Positions 45,460 to 56,426 are shown, numbered from the stretch's first letter. The stretch is 64,000 nucleotides of DNA from Geotrypetes seraphini (GCF_902459505.1 NC_047084.1:457690140-457754139); one strand, 5' to 3'. Made by a program: numbers and translations. The notes: generated by a model from the letters alone, not told the origin.

Positions 45460-45667
45460 CCTCTCATCTTCTCAATTTCCTCCAATTTTCTTAATGACTT
45501 AGTTTGTGAAATCAGGAGCATGCTGTCACTCCATATGCACTAGGAATGGTGAATATGTGCGTAGGAAGCAGGTGAAAGCTTGGCTCTTTTCCTAAAGTAA
45601 TATATCTTGTAACTCAGAAGAAATTGTTTTACTTATCTCAGTTGTATCGGAGGTTAATCTCATTGCC

Positions 45668-45712
45668 AACATGAATTCATGTTTCGCCCTCAAGCTGTTT
45701 CACGACTGCTTC
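45668..45712. repeat. Left arm of an inverted-repeat element
   Basis: Begins AACATGAATTCATGTT (a perfect 16-bp palindrome) followed by TCGCC and a CTCAAGCTGTTTCA stretch. It pairs with 47510-47555. GGCGAAACATG on the inner strand recalls Penelope-type hammerhead arms; that link is weak. Confidence 0.65.
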
Positions 45713-45722
45713 CCTCTAAACA

Positions 45723-47464
45723 CATAGGTGTTGGAAGAGGAAGAAGGCCATAGGGGCCATGGCCTTCCCAAAAACTGGAAGTCAGAAGAGTCATTCTGCA
45801 GTGTCATGCTTATGCGGGAAAAGGAAGTCGCTGCAGAATGAAGACTTCTGGGGCAGGCCGATGGCCGCTGGCTGCCTGAAGACTTAAAATTACAGGGGTG
45901 GGGAGGTGGTAGGTGGGGGAGTTGGGAGCTGGAGAGAGAGGGTTTGTGTCATAAGATCCCGCTGAGGAGGGATGGGATTGGGGTTGGGATTGGAGGGAAG
46001 AACATATGCTGCATGAGCTGGGGAGGTTGGGAGGACAAGGAAGGACAGATGCTGCACGGGTTGGAGGGCTTGGGAAGGCAAGAAGGACTGATATTGCATG
46101 GACTTGGAGGGGTTTTGGAAGGCATGGAAGGACAGATGCTGCACAGGCTGGAGGTGGGTGGGTTGTGAAGGCAGGGAAGAGCAGATGCTCATGGGCTAGG
46201 GGGTTGGGAAGGGAGGGAAAGACAAATGCTGCATGGGCTGGGAGGGGTTAGGAAGGGAGGGAAAGATGCTGCATGGGTAGAGTGGTGGGGTGGGAAGAGA
46301 AAAAGAGAATTGTTAAACATAGGTGCATGGAGTTGGAGGAAAAGAGAGATGATATAAATGGGGAAAGGAAGAAAAGAGGGAGAATTGTTAGACATGATAG
46401 TGGTGGATTGGAGGGAAGGAGAAATGTTATGCTGGGAGGGAGAAGAGATGACTCAAAGAAGGGAGAGACGTCAGATTCTAGAGAAAGGTGATGTAAGGAG
46501 GGAGAGAGAGATGCCAGATCAGGGAAGGGAAGGAAGGGAGAAGAGAGAGATGCCAGACCATGGGAGAGGAGAGAGATGCCAGGCTGTGGGAAGTAGAGGA
46601 GAAAGACGCCAGACCACAGGAGGGGAGGAGATGGTACACAGGGATGGAAGGGAAGGGGAGAGACAGGGAGAAGATGGTACACAGCAATGGGTGTGGCAGG
46701 GAAGAGAGAGAGAAGAAATGCTTCTTATGGATAGATGGGAAGAGGGGAGAAGGAAGAGGGAGAAGATGGTACACATGGATAGACGGGAAAGCAAGACATG
46801 GAAAAATAGATTGATTTTGAGAAGAAAGCAGAAAAATGTAAGAAAGTTGAATGTTAAAAGTTAATGCCAAAGATTGAATGTAGGACAGAAAATGAAGAAG
46901 GAGAGAAAAACAGCAAATGGATAAGGTGGCCCTGGAAACAGTTAAGAGTACAGACAGAAGGAACTGCAACCAGAGATTGGGAAAAGATGTTTAGAAAAAT
47001 AAAATCACCAGACAACAAAGGTAGGGAATATAATTTGTCAGTTTTGAGAATTTATATCTGCTGTCTATATTTTGCACTGTTTGGGAAGAAATTAATTTCT
47101 TTCTATATCTCTGGTTTTATAGAGTCTGGCGTCTTAGGGTTTTGTTTGTGTATATTAGTATTTTTAGTTTGTGGTCCTGTATTTGCATAGGGGTTATCTG
47201 TATTCTGCATATGTGACCAAAGCCAGATGTTCTAGTAAGAATTAATGTTGAGAAGCATACAGTGTGCTTTGTGTAGTTTAATTTGTGGTCAACCATTATG
47301 TGTTGTTAAAAAGATTATATTGTGTGTATATATAAAAAGTGAATGGAAAAATATTACAATTAGTACTATTATTATTCTGGGGGTGGGGTCAGGGGCAGAG
47401 CTTGGGCAGAGTCTGGTGCAGAGCTTTTCGGGCCCCCATATAAAAAAGTGTTCTGCTGCGTATG
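45723..47464 (+). mobile_element. Non-autonomous hAT (CATAGGCGCC family), inverted copy upstream of the opsin
   Basis: Left end CATAGGTGTTGGAAGAGG; right end near TGTTCTGCTGCGTATG. Flanks TCTAAACA and CTACAACA are a worn duplication. The interior matches 30521-32032 in reverse (for example TTAACATTCAACTTTCTT), including a purine-rich GAGAGATGCCAGA minisatellite (46390-46760). Confidence 0.75.
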
Positions 47465-47509
47465 CTACAACATATGATCTGATCCCCCTACAACATATAT
47501 TGTAGGGGC

Positions 47510-47555
47510 AATCAGCCTTGAAACAGCTTGAAGGCGAAACATGAATTCATGTTTA
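47510..47555. repeat. Right arm of the inverted-repeat element
   Basis: TTGAAACAGCTTGAAGGCGA then AACATGAATTCATGTT, the inverse of 45668-45712 with few mismatches. The hAT copy was inserted into the loop between the arms. Confidence 0.65.
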
Positions 47556-47584
47556 CCTATTTAATGGCATTCCATTTATTCCTT

Positions 47585-48100
47585 TATATTTCCTCTGTTT
47601 AGACTTCTCTTTCTTCAAAATTCTGTTCTTCTGATTATCTCCTCTCTCTCTACCTCATTGATTTCCATTGTGTCTCTTTTGTTCCTCTTTCCCTTTTTAA
47701 CACTTATCTCATTTTTATTTTCCAGCCTCTCTCTTTCCTTCCTTCTCTCTTCTCCACTACCCTACCCAATCCCTGCCCCACATCCTCTTACTTTTACATC
47801 CCCTTTATTTGCTATCTTCACCTTCCATCCACTTTTCTTCTGTCTCTTTCCCTCCCTCCTTAACCCACACCCCTGTCTCCTTTCTCACCTTCCCCTTCTC
47901 TTCTTTCTTGTCCTCCATTCACACTGTGCTCCTATTCTCCCATTTTCTATCTCTTTTCCTCTTGCCCTTTTCTCTCCTCTGTTTCTTCTCCTCTCTGCTC
48001 CACTTCTTTCTCTTCTCCTTTCTTCCCTCTCCTGGACACTCTTACCCCTGGCTCCCTTCTCTTCCTTTTTCCTGCTCTGCTACTTATTGTGCCTGGTACT
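47585..48100. repeat. Pyrimidine-rich tract upstream of the opsin
   Basis: About 500 bp of nearly pure C/T on the plus strand (TCTCTTTCCTTCCTTCTCTC-type). Long frames across it are composition artefacts. Confidence 0.75.
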
Positions 48101-48510
48101 GCAGAAACTGGCTGTTCAAGGCCCATGGCTGCACAGTCATCTTTAGGCTGCTCCAGTGTGGTATTCTTTACAGTTCTACGGGTAAAGAAAGCCCTGCTGA
48201 AAACGAATCTATCATTTCCACAAACTGGCCTCTAGTCGCTTTTGCCTCTCTTTCCTGAAAAGAATTACACCAAAGTGGTATCGGCAAATATCTTGAAAGT
48301 GGGAAAACTAGCCCTGTTTTGGGGTGTCACTTATTAAATCAGCAGTTCAATACACTGGCAACATCCAGGTTGAGATGTGGTATCTCAGCTAATTGCACCA
48401 TTGAGAACAACAATTTTTTTAATTTTTTTTTTTATTAGCATGATGTCATTCTGCTCATCTGTGTTTTTACAACAGGGCATAGATAGATAAACAGTACAGA
48501 AGTGAAAGTG
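48101..48510. other. Gene-free interval
   Basis: No gene; a T-run lies at about 48415-48434. Confidence 0.4.
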
Positions 48511-48700
48511 GCCTTGTGGTTAGGGCTGCAGCCTCAGCACCCTGAGGTTGCAGGTTCAAGCTCAGTGCTGCTCCCTGTGACCCTGGGCAAGTCACTTAAC
48601 ACTCCATTGCCGCAGGTACATTAATCAGACTGTGAGCCCATCATGACAGGAAGAAATACTTGAGTACCTGAATGTAAATAACTTAGCCAAAGCAGTAGCT
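48511..48700 (+). mobile_element. tRNA-derived CORE-SINE
   Basis: A box TGGCCTTGTGG, B box GGTTCAAGCTC, then the CORE sequence CCTGGGCAAGTCACTTAACA. A second tail-only copy lies at about 48876-48995. Confidence 0.75.
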
Positions 48701-48995
48701 TTGCAGCACGTTTCAGAGGATGTAATTCTTCTTCTGTGTGCTTTTGCGTTTCCTCACTCCAATTCCCCGTCATGCTTCAGAGTTCAATAATATAATAATA
48801 GTAGAGCAAGCCCCACTTTCTAGTGTTCACCCCCTCCTCACAGCATCAGACAAGGTCTGTAATTTAATTAAAGCGCTTAATGCCCAGATACAATGCTTAG
48901 ATTGTGAACCCACTAAGAACAGAAAAATTAAACCTGTAATATATGTAAATCATTTTGGTTGTACCCAGAAAGACAGTATATCAAATCCATGATAA

Positions 48996-49552
48996 AAAAA
49001 AAATCCTGGGCCAGATGTACTCGGGCTTATCTCTTCTGCTCTCTGCTTAGAAATCAAAGAGCTATTCCAAAGAGGGCGGTTGTGTGTGTGTGTGGGGGGG
49101 GGGGGGAGAAGAAACCTCAATCTCATCAACATTTTATCTGATTAGATGTGGCAGAGCATGGGCACAAAAGTTTAATTCTCTCTCCCCCCTCCTTCTCCAA
49201 GTGGATTTTTGGTTCAAATAAGGATAAAGCTCTTAAGAACAACCTGGCATTTTAATTATTGATGCTTTTAAGGAAGGGAGTTGCAGAACAAGGGCAAGGT
49301 AAAGGGAAGCTTATTCCTGCCCTGCTACAGGACAGGGTGGAGGAAGGAGTCAAGACATAACTGCTGGAGTACCAGACGCAGAGGCCCAGATGCACTAAAC
49401 TCACCATGCGTCTAACAATCATCGCTAAACTAGTTGAACTGGTTTAGTGTCAATGCAATTTAACTGACCAATGTACACAATGGCTCACCGTGGGCTTTTC
49501 CATGCATTCATTACATCCTCTGACTCTGCCAGGCAAAAATGACCTCATCCTA
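48996..49552. other. Gene-free interval
   Basis: Holds a TG then poly-G run at about 49081-49106. Nothing else recognised. Confidence 0.4.
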
Positions 49553-50261
49553 TCTAATAAAACCTTACCCGCACATGCGCTGTTAAAACGGCGTGATCCC
49601 TGCCGCCGTGATTTCTGTTCCTTGGCCGTATTCTATTTGGGGTGCGTGCGGCCACTTGCCACACGCGCCACATCTTCAGGCTTCTGGATTATGCTGGTAT
49701 CTCAATGCTCAGTGGCGGTTTGTGGAATTGGTAAGGGTAAGGGAGCCGGCCAGAAACAAACAAATGCTGCTGCACAGAGAAGTGGGGTGGGATGAGGGGA
49801 GGGAAATGCTGCTGCTGCACAGGGAAATGGAAGGGGAGGGAATGCTGCTGCTACTGCATAGAGAAGTGGAGTGGGGAGAGGGAAATGCTGCTGCTGCACA
49901 GAGAAATGGAGGGGGAGGGAATGCTGCTGCTGCACAGGGAAGTGGGGTGGGGGAGAGAAATGCTGCTGCACAAGGAAGTTGGGGTAAGGGAAAGGGGACC
50001 AGGAAGCGAACTTGCTTTGCTTTGGGGGGGAGGGGTATGCTGGGGGGCAGGAAGCAATTTTGGTTTGCTTTGGGGGGGAGACAGAAGGGGGCCATGGAGA
50101 GAGACAGAAAGACAGGCAGGCAGCACACAAGAACGAAAGGCAGCGGAAGGGAGAGAAACAGAACGACAGATAGACAAAGGGGGCCAGGGAGAGAGAAAGA
50201 AAGAAAGACAGACAGACACATATATTCTAGCACCCGTTAATGTAACGGGCTTAAACACTAG
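49553..50261 (+). mobile_element. Non-autonomous Helitron, second copy
   Basis: TC start (TCTAATAAAACCTTACCC) after A, CTAG end before T. Perfect hairpin CCCGTTA-ATG-TAACGGG at 50233-50249, nine bases before CTAG. The interior has AATGCTGCTGCTGCACAG units (49760-49985) and the GACAGACA/GAGAGAG block near the end shared with the 19094 copy. Confidence 0.88.
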
Positions 50262-50514
50262 TTAGTATTATAACAAGGTAATTAATATTATAAAAAGCAA
50301 TCTGATCGATACCCTAACCTCACTTAGGCATGCACTAAATCTAGCGACCACTACTAATGACCCAAAATTACCGATGTCTGCTTTATTGCGTACCCATCTT
50401 GTCAGCCGTGATGGCTCCTGAAAAAAAAAAGAGGCAAGAGTGATGCCCACTCTCTTCTGCCTCAGAAACTGGAACCTCCACACACTTCTGATCCCTCCCC
50501 CAAAGATCATGGCT
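50262..50514. other. Short unassigned interval
   Basis: No feature recognised. Confidence 0.4.
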
Positions 50515-50522
50515 ATCCAGAC

Positions 50523-50993
50523 TAGAGAGTTGCGCAGGGACAGAAATCCCACCCATCCCCGCCCGGATCCTCTCCGTCCCCACCCATCCCCGCCAGGATC
50601 CTCTCCGTCCCCACCCGTCCCCGTCAGGTTCCTCTCCATCCCCACCCATCCCCGCCCGTCCCCATAAAAAGCAGCAATTACTTCTAACAGGATCATCAAT
50701 TCCACAGTTTCTTTTGTTTTTGCGCTGTTGTTTTCCTTGTGGAATCTCTTTGGTGGAACCCTTTTTTTGTTTTCTGTTCAGTTAATTAACTTATAAACCC
50801 CCTCTTTTACTAAGGCTGACGTGTCCATTATATTATGGACGAACCCTGCTTCCAAAGCCTTCCATCCCCTTGGGAGTCCCATTGGCTAGAGGGGGGTCCC
50901 CGTGGGAGTCCCGTGGGCCAGAGGGGGGTCCCTGTGGGAGTCCTGTGGGTTAGGGGGGGATTCCTGCGATCCCCGTTCTCGTGCAAACCTCTA
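50523..50993 (+). mobile_element. Non-autonomous hAT (TAGAGAGTTGCACGGG family), TSD 7 of 8
   Basis: TSD ATCCAGAC / ATCCAGAT (50515-50522 and 50994-51001). Ends TAGAGAGTTGCGCAGGG and TCGTGCAAACCTCTA. CCCACCCATCCCCGCC repeats and GTGGGAGTCC repeats lie inside. Confidence 0.88.
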
Positions 50994-51119
50994 ATCCAGA
51001 TCCCCCATGCTCCTGAATCCCCCCAAAAAGATATTAATATAAAAATTTGCTGACTTCTGAAAAAAAGCTAGCCAGTTAGCAATCCTCCTGAGTGGTGAGC
51101 ACATCTCATAGGGTCTTGT

Positions 51120-51665
51120 AAAAATATGGACATAAATTATGGATGAAATAAAACTGTAGAACCTCTGGTGGTGTTCTTTAGGAGAGTTGGAGAATATAGC
51201 ACTGAATGATGAGGTAGCTATAATAGGCATCTCAGCGACCTGGTGGAAGGAGGACAATCAATGGGACACTGTGTTACCTGGGTATGAATTATATTGCAAT
51301 GATAAGAGTAGATCAAATTGAAGGGGTGGTTGCACTACATATTAAAGAGGGAATTGAATCAAACAAAATAAACATTCTCATGACATAGATAGCACTGTGG
51401 AATCCATATGGAAAGAAAAGAATATACAGGTTGGATTATACCAACGTCCCCTGGGACAGAATGAGCAGACAGATGAAGAAATGTTTTCCGAGATTAGGAA
51501 AGCTGGCAAATTGGGCAACAGTAAAATAATGCGTAATTTCAATTATCCCACATTGTCTGAATAAATGTTACATCAGGGAGTGCTAGGGAGGTAAAATTCC
51601 TAGATGTCATAAATGGCTGCTTCTTAGAACAACTGGTCCAGGAGCTGACAAGAGGGGGAAACACC
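51120..51665 (+). mobile_element. CR1-like LINE endonuclease fragment, decayed
   Basis: Reads NDEVAIIGISATWWKEDNQW and DTVLPGYELYCND, then several frame breaks, and a worn NFNYP near 51537 where LGDFN is expected. Confidence 0.65.
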
Positions 51666-51689
51666 GAGAAAAAAAATTATTATTAGCCA

Positions 51690-52400
51690 CAGTCACCAAT
51701 TCTTCAATAAACTCCATAACCCTAAGGGGAACCAACTTTTGCATCTCTTCCACAATCAGAATCCTGGGCATGCATCTAGACAGACAACTGTCCATGTCTG
51801 CCCAAGTCAACGATGTCACACGCAAAGGATTCAACATACTCTGGAAACTCAGATCCATCAGAAAATACTTTGACCAGACATTCTTCAAACTCCTAGTCCA
51901 AACACTAGTCCTAAGCATCCTAGATTACTGCAATATCATCTACCTAGCAGAACTACACAAACACTTCCAGAAACTAAGCATCATCCAACACACCGCAGTG
52001 AGGCTCATATTCAACCTAAAAAAATTCAATCACATCACACCTTTCTACCATAAACTTAATTGGCTGAAAATTGAGAGCCAAGTAACTTTTCAAATTCGGA
52101 TGTCTCTTCTACAAAGCTATGTACAGTCTACTGCCTATCTACCTCACTAATCAGTTCACATTTGCTAGACCTGGACGATCTACTTGACCTCAATCATTCT
52201 TCACCTTCCCCTCAATTAAAGGATGCACCTATAAGAGATTCATCAACAGACTCTTACTATACCAAACAGCCTCCAAAGATCACGAATGGAGCCAACTAGT
52301 CAGAACATCAACCTCTTACATGCACTTCAGAAAGCTCCTAAAAACGCTCTTCTTCCCCAAACAGAACCCACCTTAAATTTTCTATGAAAAGACTCCCGAC
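51690..52400 (+). mobile_element. L2-like LINE, ORF2 C-terminal part
   Basis: The open frame 51770-52150 reads MSAQVNDVTRKGFNILWKLR, VLSILDYCNIIYLAEL, IQHTAVRLIFNLKKFNHITP, YHKLNWLKIESQVTFQI, the post-RT region of L2-type ORF2. It is followed by a shifted RTFINRLLLYQ-type end. A 5'-truncated copy. Confidence 0.8.
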
Positions 52401-52559
52401 TGACTCTCTATTCAACGTTATTGTTCTAAGACTATGAACATTCCTACCTATTTATTTATCTCCCTCCTTAAAAAAACCCTGCTTAACCTCCCTCTATGCA
52501 ATCTATATAATTTTCAGTCCTCTCTCCATTGCTGTAGCTCGCTAATTATCGAACCGAAA

Positions 52560-53190
52560 AACCACCTTCACACACCCCTTCCCTAACATCCTGGCCGTGA
52601 CCCCCGGCAGCAGGAGAGATGCCTACTCTCTCCTGCTAGAAATAAAAAAATAACAAAAAAATCCTGCCTCTACGGCCCCAAACCCGCCCCCCTCCTTGGG
52701 CAGCAGGAGAGATGCCCACTCTTTTCTGCTGCAAATAAAAATTAAAAAATCCTACCGGAATAGCCCCAACTCCCCCTCCCCCACCCGCAGCAGGAGAGAT
52801 GCCCATTCTCTCCTGCTAGTAGTGCCCCCCTCGCTTTTACCTGACAGATAAGCCGGCAAGGGCGGAGAAGGACATCCTAGTTGCAGCTGCTGCTGCGTTG
52901 TATGAATTGGTTATTCCCCTCACTGGTGCATCTTGGAATGCAGCAGAGAAATAAAATGCATCAGGCCAATCAGGGACTTCCTTAGACTCCTCCCTAAGGA
53001 AGTCCCTGATTGGCTGAGGCACCCCTAGGTCCCTCCCAAGGGAGGAACCCGAGGTGCCTCAGCCAATCAGGGCCTTAGGCCCCTCCCCGTGCATCAGATG
53101 ATGCATTGGGGTGTGGCCTAAGGCCATCATTTCTGCGCAGAAGGCTGGAGGAGCAGAAGGGACCAAGCACCCCTCCTGCTCCTAACGATT
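52560..53190. repeat. Non-coding element with three hairpin repeats and a palindrome
   Basis: Three units, about 92 bp apart (52606, 52700, 52788), each read CAGCAGGAGAGATGCC then CTCTCCTGCT, a small hairpin. A nested palindrome at about 52970-53075 has AGGAAGTCCCTGATTGGCTG on its arms. Ends not identified. Confidence 0.55.
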
Positions 53191-53219
53191 TAAAAAGTAT
53201 GGGATCCTTGCATGACGAA

Positions 53220-54557
53220 ACAATTACCCCTCCAGGGGAACTCAGCCTTTCTGCCGGGCCGGGATAGCCCTACTTTTCTTCGTTGGGCTGCCCAGGGCAT
53301 CACTCTGGTGGAACACTTGTTGACTGAGGATGGGAGTTTGAAATCCCTTGATGCTTTTGCTGATCGTTTGGATAGGTGTTAGGGTGATACTTTTGCCTAT
53401 TGTCAGGTTAAGCACTATGTTCTTTCTCTTCCTTCATAGCTCCTTGCGCAGCCAATAGGAGTCCATCTTTGGGTTTTCTTTGCTGGGGTGGAGATATGTT
53501 CTACCTCGGTGTCAGCGCTGTCTAAGGCCCTTTATGGATTTGTACGTCCCAAAGATGTTTTGAGGATAAAGGGGGGTTGGGGTCGGGAACTCTGTCGCGA
53601 CCTTGGCCACTGGGTCATCCTGCGTGCCTTGCGGGGGGTACCTCACTTGATAACTGGAGTGCAGTTTCAAGAATGCTATGTTCGAGTGCTTTACAGAACC
53701 TATTTTACATAAAGTGGGAGGCATCGATTCCCCTCTCTGTCTGAAATGTGGCCAGGATCCCAATACCTTTGCTCACTCTTTTTGGGACTGTTGGACCGTA
53801 TAAGCTTTTTGGCAGTCCATCGTCCATTATATCCAGGGCTTATTTCCGGATCCCCTTTCGGGTACTGTAGAGAACTTGGTTTTAGATCTACCTGGGGCTT
53901 TCCGCGGCCTTCCCAAGGGGGGGTCCCCGATGGTGTTGTAAGGTGTGTCTCCTTGCTCGTAAGTGCATTTTGCAATCCTGGACTATTTATGAGCCTCCCT
54001 CTTATTGGACTTGGAGATCTCTGGTACATACTTTGGCTGCCTGGGAGACCCGAGAGGCGTCTGGTAACCCTTGACGACAGCGCACCTACCTGCAAATTTG
54101 GGGAGCCTATCTGGATTCCTTACCTCCTAGAGGTCGTAGTCTCCTTTTGACTTCTCTTGCTTAGCTTCACTAGTGTTCCCTGCGTTTGCTCCCCTGGTCA
54201 GTCACTGCCCATCTCTTTTCTTAATTTTTTTTTCTTTTGTGTTTATTCAGGGGGGGGGGGGAGGGGTGTTTCCTCTTGACGTAGTCCATGGGCCACAAGA
54301 GTATGGGCCTTTGGCATCCGAGAGACCTTTTGGTCATTTTTGTATATTGCTGGAGGGGGACCCCAGAGGGGTAGTTGCATTGTGTGTGTGTGTGTGTGTG
54401 GGGGGGGGGTTGGATGGGGTGGGGGGGGGTTGGGTTTGCTCTCTGAACTGTTTCTTCAAATTGAGTATTGATGGATGTTGATTTCTTTGTTCTTGTTATA
54501 TTTCTTGCTCTTTGTTTTTATCGCGTTCACTATAAAACTGATTTGAACATAAAAAGT
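53220..54557 (+). mobile_element. L1-type LINE, C-terminal ORF2 and 3' UTR
   Basis: Carries the C-terminal cysteine motif CLKCGQDPNTFAHSFWDC (C-x2-C-x7-H-x4-C) of L1-type ORF2, preceded by VQFQECYVRVLYRTYFT. Then a 3' UTR with G-runs (54250, 54400). Frame breaks by stops and shifts. The 5' part is missing. Confidence 0.75.
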
Positions 54558-55191
54558 ATGGAGGGAGAGAGGAGGTGATGTCACCAAAGAAAATGGAAGC
54601 CTAATGTAGAGGCTCCGTCTTCGCCTGCTAGCCGCCCCGATCTCCCTCCAGCCCACGGTGGCTTTGCTCCTTTGTAACCGGTGCCTGAAGAGGGTGAACT
54701 TGCCGGGTTCCAGGATTCCCCGAATAGAAGCACGTCAGGGCAGTCCCTGATCTATGGCTGGAAGGCGGCTTGCCGACCTGCTCTCACAAGTGCGGCGTGA
54801 ACGGTGCTCGGCCTCGTTTCTTTCTGGCCGGCAGTGGAGCGAAAGACAGCGCTGTTGTTTTAGCGTTGCCTGAGTGCGCCTGCTGCTGAGCACTCCAGTG
54901 CAGCTCGCCTGGACTGGGAGGAGCGGCGGTGAGGGTGCAGGGCATTCGGGCAACTGCAGAGCCAGAGGGGAGTGCATTCGGCGCTGGTTGGAGGCCTCGT
55001 TGGAATGCTGTGTCGGCGGCCTGCTATAGCACTCTGGAGATGACAGGCTCAGCCTTTGGAAGGGGCAAGAGTCTGGCCCACTTGGGAGAGGCTGGTTTCG
55101 TGCTCAGGGCTCCAGGTGTCCTGCCTTCCTGCCCTCATGTGGACACAGCTGCCCTTGCTTGTCAGTGGAGAGCCCCCCCCCCCCCCGAGTG

Positions 55192-56426
55192 ATGAGTGCC
55201 AGGGAGATTGCAACAGCGGAGGGTTCCGAACAGGAGAGCTGGTGGAGCCGTAAAGATTACTGCCTTGCCCACCTTGTGAGCCAACACATGCGACCCCGTA
55301 TTCCCGCAGTTGGCTGTCGGACGTGTAGGATGTTCACGAGGAGGAAGTTGGACAGCTATGGATTTGAGGGAGCCAGTCCGCCACAGGCAACCAGGATGGT
55401 GGTGTCAGAGGCCACTGTGGGGGGTGGCATGGACCATCCGGATAGGCCCGGTGGAGGAGCTCAGGGGGGCTCCGTGGAGGCGCCAAACTCCCTGAGGGAC
55501 TTGCTGCTGGACATTCGTAGAGAACTGCAGTCCCTGCGCCATGATGTTACCACAGCAGTTGTGGATTTAAAACGAGACCTGGGGGAGCAGGTGAAGAATT
55601 TCCTGGTGTCACCTCGGAAAACTATGAGGTGACACCAGGAAATTCTTTTTCACTGAAAGGATGGTTGATCGCTGGAATAGTCTTCCACTGCAGGTGATTG
55701 AGGCTATTCACAGGGCAAAGGGAGGGGAGGGACAGTAGGGTGGGCAGACTTGATGGGCCGTGGCCCTTATCTGCCGTCTATTTCTATGTTTCTATGTTTC
55801 TAAGAGGCAGGATGCGGTGGAAGACCATGTCAACACCATGACCGAGGACATTATAGCTGTGCAGCAGGCGGTGGCAGGGGTCCACGCAGAGGAGTTGGCG
55901 ATGTGGGACAAGTTGGAAGATCTGGAGAACAGATCCCGGCAGTGTAATCTCCGGATCCGGGGGGTGCCGGAAGAAAGTGCCTATCAAGATGCCCGCCAGA
56001 CAGCCTTGGACATCTGTACAGACATCCTCACAAATGCTCTGGTGGGTGAGGGGTGGGTGCCGGAAATTGAAATAGAATGAGCACAAGAGGCTTTGGGACA
56101 CCCCAGATCCAACTTGCCCCGTGACATTGTTTTGTGCTTAGGCAGCTTTCGGGTGAAGGAGGACATATTCCATACAGAGGGATTACAAATGGAATAATTT
56201 GCGGTTAGACATTTATCAGGATGTGGTGACCACCTATCTCCGCAGAGAGGGCCTCAGATATCAGTGGCTGTACCCATTTGCCATGGCACTGACCACAACC
56301 AGATGGGTTCGTACAGTGGTGGAGGCCTGGTTGGTGCTACAAGAACTAGGTGCTCCTAACCTTCCAGAGGGGGGACCTCCTATAGAGCGAGAGGAGGAGC
56401 TGGCTGGACCTTCCAGATGGCAGTGA
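55192..56426 (+). pseudogene. L1 ORF1 (RNA-binding protein), interrupted
   Basis: Starts MSAREIATAEGSEQES, with heptads (LLLDIRRELQSLRHDVTTAV) and, after the insertion at 55600-55805, DKLEDLENRSRQCNLRIRGV, the hallmark join between coiled coil and RRM in L1 ORF1. The C-terminal part (RREGLRYQWLYPFAM) is in another frame after a shift near 56080-56200. ORF1p normally binds L1 RNA. Confidence 0.8.
55600..55805 (+). mobile_element. Short CR1-like LINE 3' fragment with inverted 5' end
   Basis: The 3' end matches the family of 1994-6295 (GGCCCTTATCTGCCGTCTAT, then TTTCTATG repeats). Its 5' edge is a snapback: AATTTCCTGGTGTCACCTC, seven bases, then the inverse. This is the sign of twin priming. 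It sits inside L1 ORF1. Confidence 0.82.

Larger units (their letters stand above)
45061..45667 (-). promoter_or_regulatory. Opsin 5' leader and proximal flank
   Basis: The short mobile-element-free flank between exon 1 and the palindrome at 45668. It holds the TATA box, the AGGTCA half-site and the TAATCC site described separately. No upstream open frame of note. Confidence 0.5.

Noticed and set aside
47658-48258. Leu/Ser/Phe-rich membrane-like open frames
   Set aside because: Composition effect of a pure pyrimidine tract.
13833-50993. CCCGTCCCCG and GACA arrays as CRISPR or telomere-like arrays
   Set aside because: No spacer-repeat regularity, eukaryotic context, and all lie inside transposon ends.
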